NCBI GenBank assembly: GCA_017450325.1
Contig: JAFSVB010000076.1
Location: 1 to 42,966 of the forward strand
Length of the DNA: 42,966 nucleotides
Direction of reading: 5' to 3'
Origin: Bacilli bacterium
Lineage (GTDB): Bacteria; Bacillota_I; Bacilli_A; RFN20; CAG-826
Made by a program: the position numbers and the translations under genes. Every line of letters starts with the position of its first letter. The stretch's first letter is position 1. The notes beneath the pieces were generated by a model. The model was not told the DNA's origin and did no database searches. It worked only from the letters and a program-made list of their open reading frames with translations. This document shows, piece by piece, positions 39,689 through 42,966 of the stretch.

Positions 39689-40472
39689 CCTCCATAGTCA
39701 TACCAAGCGATGTGGCCACGCCTATGGCGAGGATTTTGAATACTGTGACGCCGCGATCAAGGCGGGATTCAGGGAACTCGGCTTTTCCGACCACGTCATG
39801 TTGCCAGGCGTTTCCCAGCCAGGCATCCGCGCAGAATATACGGAACTTGGAAACTACCTCGGCTCCGTTGCCGGGCTAAAGGAAGCCTATCAGGATCGCT
39901 TGTTGATCCGCGCTGGATTCGAGGCGGAATGGCTTGGCGAAGAGTTCGCCGATTATTACCGTTATCTTCTTAGCCGCGAGGACGTCGATTATCTCATCTT
40001 GGGACAGCATGCGTTCATCACAAACAAGAAGCTCGTCTTCTTTTCGTCTCTTGATGAAGAAGAGGGGCCTCGCCGCTATGCCGAAAGCCTCGTCGAAGGG
40101 ATGCGCAGCGGACTATTCACCCTCGTCGCCCATCCGGATTATTTCACCCCCTGGGTCGACCATTGGGACGAGCGATGCGCCCAATATGCTCACCTCATCG
40201 CTAAAACCGCCAAGGAGATGAACCTCCCTCTTGAGATTAACGGTAGCTATTCGAGGTCAAAGCCAGACGTGCTCACCGACCCCACGAGCCTATTGACGCC
40301 CTGTCCGATGTTCTGGGATATCGTCGCGCAATACGATGTGGACGTCGTCATCGGGGTGGACGCCCATTCTCCCTCCCATTATGAGGTCACGGACTACGAT
40401 GCCCTTGTCGCTTTCGCGAACGCCCATAGGCTAAAATTGCTGCCCGAATCGCCTCTTTCCCTCAAAAAATAA
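39666..40472 (+). CDS. PHP-family phosphatase (histidinol-phosphatase-like)
   Basis: A 268-residue metal-dependent phosphoesterase of the PHP superfamily. Metal-binding motifs: NLHSHTKRCGHA, ELGFSDHVMLPG, GFEAEW, LGQHAF, VAHPDYF and GVDAHSPSH. It resembles HisJ-type histidinol-phosphatases, which perform the penultimate step of histidine synthesis, but no other his genes are nearby, so another phosphate ester could be the substrate. The gene begins inside truA with AGAGGT upstream. Confidence 0.87.
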   Translation: MKTTLPYNLHSHTKRCGHAYGEDFEYCDAAIKAGFRELGFSDHVMLPGVSQPGIRAEYTELGNYLGSVAGLKEAYQDRLLIRAGFEAEWLGEEFADYYRYLLSREDVDYLILGQHAFITNKKLVFFSSLDEEEGPRRYAESLVEGMRSGLFTLVAHPDYFTPWVDHWDERCAQYAHLIAKTAKEMNLPLEINGSYSRSKPDVLTDPTSLLTPCPMFWDIVAQYDVDVVIGVDAHSPSHYEVTDYDALVAFANAHRLKLLPESPLSLKK

Positions 40473-40490
40473 GAAGCAAAACCGCCCTTT

Positions 40491-40502
40491 TATGCGCGCA
40501 TA
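40491..40502. repeat. 12-bp alternating CG palindrome
   Basis: TATGCGCGCATA is a perfect palindrome between the PHP gene and the yebC-family gene. The flanks (AAAACC at 40479-40484 and GGTTTT at 40513-40518) can also pair, so the whole could be an imperfect terminator for the PHP gene, or the palindrome could be an operator. Confidence 0.35.
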
Positions 40503-40536
40503 CGAAAATTCGGGGTTTTTGTGTCGCGCCCATGGT

Positions 40537-40544
40537 GCTATATT
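40537..40544 (+). promoter_or_regulatory. Extended -10 of the yebC-family gene
   Basis: TGC followed by TATATT (40539-40544), an extended -10, 23 nt before the ATG. No clear -35 box. A CGCGCC run lies just upstream. Confidence 0.45.
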
Positions 40545-40567
40545 TATCGCCGAAAACGGAGTTTTTT

Positions 40568-41275
40568 ATGGGAAGACATTTTGAAGTACGTGCCGCTGCC
40601 ATGGCGGCCACCGCGAAGGCGAAATCCGCAATCTACATGCGTGCCTCGAGGGAAATCTATGCCGCCGCGAAGTCCGGCGAGCCCGATCCGAACTCGAACC
40701 TCGCCCTTCGTTCCGCGATTGAAAAATATCGCAAACAATGCCCGAAAGACGTCATCGACAGGGCTATTGAAAAAGCGAAAGGCGGCGACGCCGTCGCTTA
40801 CATCCAGGGACGTTATGAGTTCCTTGGTCCGGGCGGATCCAACATCGTCGTCGACACGTTGACCGACAACGTCAACCGCGCCCTCGTCACCGTCCGCACC
40901 ATCTGCACCCGCAAGGGCGGCAAGATGGCCTCGGTCGCCTATAACTTCGAGTCCCTAGGCGCCCTCAACTTCAAGCACGAAAGCCGCGACGCGGTCGAGG
41001 AAGCCTTGATTCTTGGCGACGTCGACGTGCAAAGCGTCGAGGATATCGGCGATGGCAACATCGAAGTTCATGTCGCCCCGGCTGCCTTAGAAGCCGCGAA
41101 GGAAACCTTGGCGGAACTCGGCGTGAAGGACTTTGACCGCTGCGAAATCACCCTCATCCCGAACGAGTGGGTCACCCTCTCGGACGAGGATCTCCCGAAG
41201 GTGAAGGCGATGCTCGAGGAGCTCGACGAGGCCGAAGACGTCCAGAACGTCTACACCAACATCGAGAACATCTAA
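40568..41275 (+). CDS. YebC/PmpR family protein (YeeN type)
   Basis: A 235-residue protein. The start MGRHFEVRAAAMAATAKAKS and GEPDPNSNLALRSAIEK, then YEFLGPGGSNIVVDTLTDN, are characteristic of the YebC family; the N-terminus matches the YeeN-type subgroup found in Firmicutes. Members have been described as transcription regulators and, more recently, as translation factors that relieve ribosome stalling at proline runs. ATG 40568 follows ACGGAG with 6-nt spacing; an upstream in-frame start at 40532 lies in the promoter. The stop codon overlaps the stop codon of the convergent abiEi-like gene and no terminator separates them. Confidence 0.93.
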   Translation: MGRHFEVRAAAMAATAKAKSAIYMRASREIYAAAKSGEPDPNSNLALRSAIEKYRKQCPKDVIDRAIEKAKGGDAVAYIQGRYEFLGPGGSNIVVDTLTDNVNRALVTVRTICTRKGGKMASVAYNFESLGALNFKHESRDAVEEALILGDVDVQSVEDIGDGNIEVHVAPAALEAAKETLAELGVKDFDRCEITLIPNEWVTLSDEDLPKVKAMLEELDEAEDVQNVYTNIENI

Positions 41276-41853
41276 AAGAGTTTCTCCATCAACGACAGTT
41301 CGCCCTCTACATGGAATGCGGCTGCATAAGACCGCAGTTTCTCAAAGTAGGGGGCTTTTTCTTTGCCCTTCAACCAAAGGGATAAGAACGCTTCCTTGTC
41401 ATAGAGGTCTTTATATCGGAGCAAGTCAATCAACGTCCGTTCTAGGTCATAGCAGTTGACGAGGTTGCCTCGCGGCGTGACGACATAGCTAAGGCCGATC
41501 GCATATTCTTTCTGTCCGACGTGGCGGCAGGGAATGCCCTCGATGCCGGAGGTTAGGTAGTTCAAGGGGAGGTTGACTTCGACTGTTTCCTCTTTGCTTA
41601 AGCCATGTAGGAATAGGGCGCTTTTGCGCGCGAAAACGGCCTTATGATAACGGAAGCTTAACTCATAGAAAGTATCGCGCGCATATCCGCGCTTGAGGTA
41701 AAGCCCCTTGGTCACCTTGGTGAATAGGCCTTCTTCCTCCGCTGCGCATAAATAGGTCTGCGCAAGGCCAAAACCCCGGGCTTCCGCGACGGAAACGTAT
41801 CCATCGTTTTGCTCGGCAAGGTCGAATAAAACTTCCGTGTTCTTCTTTTTCAT
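41272..41853 (-). CDS. AbiEi-type antitoxin-like transcriptional regulator
   Basis: A 193-residue protein. Residues about 1-60 look like the AbiEi-type winged helix (VLFDLAEQNDGYVSVAEA, then GLFTKVTKGLYLK), which binds inverted repeats and represses its own operon. The following region (SFRYHKAVFARKSALFLHGL, then RTLIDLLRY) matches the C-terminal antitoxin domain. AbiEi normally precedes the AbiEii nucleotidyltransferase toxin, but downstream lies only the convergent yebC-family gene, so the antitoxin is an orphan here. No RBS is seen; repeated CATA units precede the start. Candidate operator repeats lie upstream (41902-41933). Confidence 0.8.
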   Translation of the reverse strand: MKKKNTEVLFDLAEQNDGYVSVAEARGFGLAQTYLCAAEEEGLFTKVTKGLYLKRGYARDTFYELSFRYHKAVFARKSALFLHGLSKEETVEVNLPLNYLTSGIEGIPCRHVGQKEYAIGLSYVVTPRGNLVNCYDLERTLIDLLRYKDLYDKEAFLSLWLKGKEKAPYFEKLRSYAAAFHVEGELSLMEKLF

Positions 41854-41901
41854 ACATACATAATAACAAAACTATGTTTCAACGAAAATGAAAGATGTGA
41901 A

Positions 41902-41933
41902 ATGTCTTTGACATAGAGGGTAGATGTCGACAT
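41902..41933. promoter_or_regulatory. Two ATGTC/GACAT inverted repeats between abiEi-like gene and rplM
   Basis: ATGTC-TTT-GACAT (41902-41914) and ATGTC-GACAT (41924-41933) are both perfect inverted repeats of the same half-site, with centres about 20-21 bp apart, that is two helical turns. The first overlaps the -35 box of rplM and the second reaches its -10 box. They look like a dimer-of-dimers operator, probably for the divergently encoded AbiEi-like regulator (inference). Confidence 0.55.
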
Positions 41934-41936
41934 AAT
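41908..41936 (+). promoter_or_regulatory. rplM-rpsI promoter
   Basis: TTGACA (41908-41913, perfect), 17-bp spacer, CATAAT (41931-41936, five of six). The best canonical promoter in the window. Confidence 0.8.
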
Positions 41937-41946
41937 TTGCCTCGGC

Positions 41947-41962
41947 GCTTCCCGATGGAAGC
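41947..41962 (+). promoter_or_regulatory. Hairpin at the start of the rplM leader
   Basis: GCTTCC (41947-41952) and GGAAGC (41957-41962) with a CGAT loop, close to the predicted transcription start. L13 leaders in Firmicutes are structured and may be bound by L13; this could be such a leader, but I cannot confirm the consensus. Confidence 0.35.
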
Positions 41963-41987
41963 CATAAGTAAAGAAAGGAAGAAAACC

Positions 41988-42431
41988 ATGCAGCGTCAAA
42001 CCACGTTGGCAAAGAATGAGACGATCGAACGTAACTGGTACGTCGTCGATGCCACCGATATCCCTCTTGGCCGCCTCGCTTCGAAAGTCGCGGTCATCCT
42101 CATGGGCAAGAACAAGCCCACCTACACCCCGAACGTTGACTGCGGTGATAACGTCATCATCGTCAACGCCAAGAAAGTCATGCTCACCGGCAACCACCCC
42201 AAGACCAAGAAGAACTACTACAACGTCTCGGGCTATAACGGCGGTCTCCGCACCCGTTCCTCCGGCGTCATGCTTGAAAACTACACGATCGAAATGGTCG
42301 AGCGTGCCGTCTGGGGCATGATCCCCAAGGGACGCCTTGGCCGTCAGATGCTCAAGAAGCTCTACGTCTACGAAGGCCCTGAGCACAAACATCAAGGTCA
42401 GAACCCGATGGCTCTTGACCTCAGCAAATAA
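41988..42431 (+). CDS. rplM: Large ribosomal subunit protein uL13
   Basis: A 147-residue ribosomal protein L13 of the 50S subunit. [19 protein letters not shown], then [12 protein letters not shown] and [20 protein letters not shown], are diagnostic. The family-typical length and AAAGGAAG before the ATG support the start at 41988 rather than the in-frame upstream codon at 41937. Co-transcribed with rpsI, as is nearly universal. Confidence 0.98.
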   Translation: MQRQTTLAKNETIERNWYVVDATDIPLGRLASKVAVILMGKNKPTYTPNVDCGDNVIIVNAKKVMLTGNHPKTKKNYYNVSGYNGGLRTRSSGVMLENYTIEMVERAVWGMIPKGRLGRQMLKKLYVYEGPEHKHQGQNPMALDLSK

Positions 42432-42442
42432 GGAGATCAACC

Positions 42443-42835
42443 ATGGCTAAAGGAACCCAATATTACGGAACCGGCAGAAGGAAATCCTCTGTCGCTCGCG
42501 TCTACATCACCTCTGGCAAAGGCGAAATCACCGTTAACGGCCGCCCCGTGAAGGACTACTTCCCGTTCGAGACCCTTCTTCTCAACCTCAAGCAGCCTCT
42601 TGCGATGCTCAACGCCGAAGACCGTTATGATGTCAACGCCTTCGTCACCGGCGGTGGATTCACCGGTCAGGCCGAGGCCATTCGCCTTGGCATCGCCCGC
42701 GCCCTCCTCGAGGCCGGCGAAGATCGCGGAACCCTCAAGACCCACGGCATGCTCACCCGTAACGCCCGCTCCAAAGAGCGTAAGAAATACGGTCTCAAAG
42801 GTGCCCGTCGCGCTCCGCAGTTCTCCAAGCGTTAA
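42443..42835 (+). CDS. rpsI: Small ribosomal subunit protein uS9
   Basis: A 130-residue S9 of the 30S subunit. [16 protein letters not shown] at the start, then [20 protein letters not shown] and the C-terminal SKR that reaches the P-site tRNA, are all present. AAGGAG lies between the rplM stop and this ATG. Second gene of the rplM-rpsI operon, followed by a terminator. Confidence 0.98.
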   Translation: MAKGTQYYGTGRRKSSVARVYITSGKGEITVNGRPVKDYFPFETLLLNLKQPLAMLNAEDRYDVNAFVTGGGFTGQAEAIRLGIARALLEAGEDRGTLKTHGMLTRNARSKERKKYGLKGARRAPQFSKR

Positions 42836-42858
42836 TCGCCCGAACACCCAAACCAAAC

Positions 42859-42883
42859 AGCTCGCCCTTGCGGCGGGCTTTTT
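42859..42883 (+). terminator. Terminator of rplM-rpsI
   Basis: AGCTCGCC (42859-42866) pairs with GGCGGGCT (one G-U pair) over a 5-nt loop and is followed by TTTTT. Confidence 0.88.
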
Positions 42884-42920
42884 GCTTTGACTAGGAAATT
42901 GTATTTGACCACCCCCATAG

Positions 42921-42944
42921 GAAAACCGGCCTCTCTGGGCCGGT
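42921..42944 (-). terminator. Terminator of a leftward gene beyond the right edge
   Basis: ACCGGCC (42925-42931) pairs with GGCCGGT (42938-42944). Read leftward the stem is followed by TTTT (42921-42924), so it probably ends a leftward gene outside the window. The last bases of the window are too short to identify it. Confidence 0.5.
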
Positions 42945-42966
42945 CGGTGGCGGGTTTCACTCCGGC

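Noticed and set aside
42945-42966. tRNA-like T arm at the right edge
   Set aside because: The sequence does not match GTTCRANYC and the adjacent hairpin is better explained as a leftward terminator.

Overview
The window looks like a chromosomal segment of a Bacillota (Firmicutes) bacterium. The evidence is the compact operon style with AGGAGG-type ribosome binding sites and many ATGA stop/start overlaps, the order ecfA1-ecfA2-ecfT-truA followed downstream by rplM-rpsI, a YeeN-type YebC protein and a UPF0371/DUF1846 protein. Base composition is moderately GC-rich with strong NNC/NNG codon use, so long antisense open frames are common and were ignored. An uncultured gut-type Bacilli lineage is plausible, but that is inference. 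No rRNA, tRNA, CRISPR array, transposase, integrase or phage gene was seen.

Left edge (1-1853): a leftward pair, clpP and a coupled unknown gene, closed by a long hairpin terminator.

Accessory locus (1854-22544), the most interesting part: (a) a rightward unit with a 1528-residue membrane protein that combines channel-like membrane segments, several TrkA/RCK-like Rossmann segments and two RyR domains, then a P-loop-less AAA-like protein, then a soluble VirD4/TraG-like ATPase with an altered Walker A; (b) a leftward TerB-like gene; (c) a long rightward operon with a 1737-residue BspA-type leucine-rich repeat protein lacking a signal peptide, four tandem von Willebrand A (vWA) proteins, a PP2C phosphatase with a C-terminal winged helix, and a Ser/Thr kinase-like protein; (d) a one-TM protein and a candidate HEPN protein. 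The vWA/PP2C/kinase set resembles the known TerY-P triad. Its combination with a VirD4-like ATPase, a RyR/TrkA channel-like protein and a giant cytosolic LRR protein is, as far as I know, not a described system. Three of the vWA proteins end in W-G-x-W, and the same motif occurs in the acidic tail of the VirD4-like ATPase, which links the two operons physically. Two related hairpin terminators bracket the TerB-LRR-vWA-kinase part.

Metabolic and housekeeping part (22545-42966): GH3 glycosidase and GT2 glycosyltransferase; UPF0371 protein, M18 aminopeptidase and MTA/SAH nucleosidase; phosphoglycerate mutase; a leftward lipoprotein; smpB-folC and a 53-residue membrane protein; a small acidic ORF and a possible gene remnant; a GH13 glucosidase; a tightly overlapping run of dCMP deaminase, small membrane protein, ecfA1, ecfA2, ecfT, truA and a PHP-family phosphatase; a YebC-family gene; an orphan AbiEi-type antitoxin-like gene; and rplM-rpsI. 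The region between abiEi and rplM carries two ATGTC/GACAT inverted repeats about two helical turns apart, overlapping the rplM promoter. Several promoters here have a perfect TATAAT directly preceded by a CG/GC alternating stretch and no obvious -35 box.
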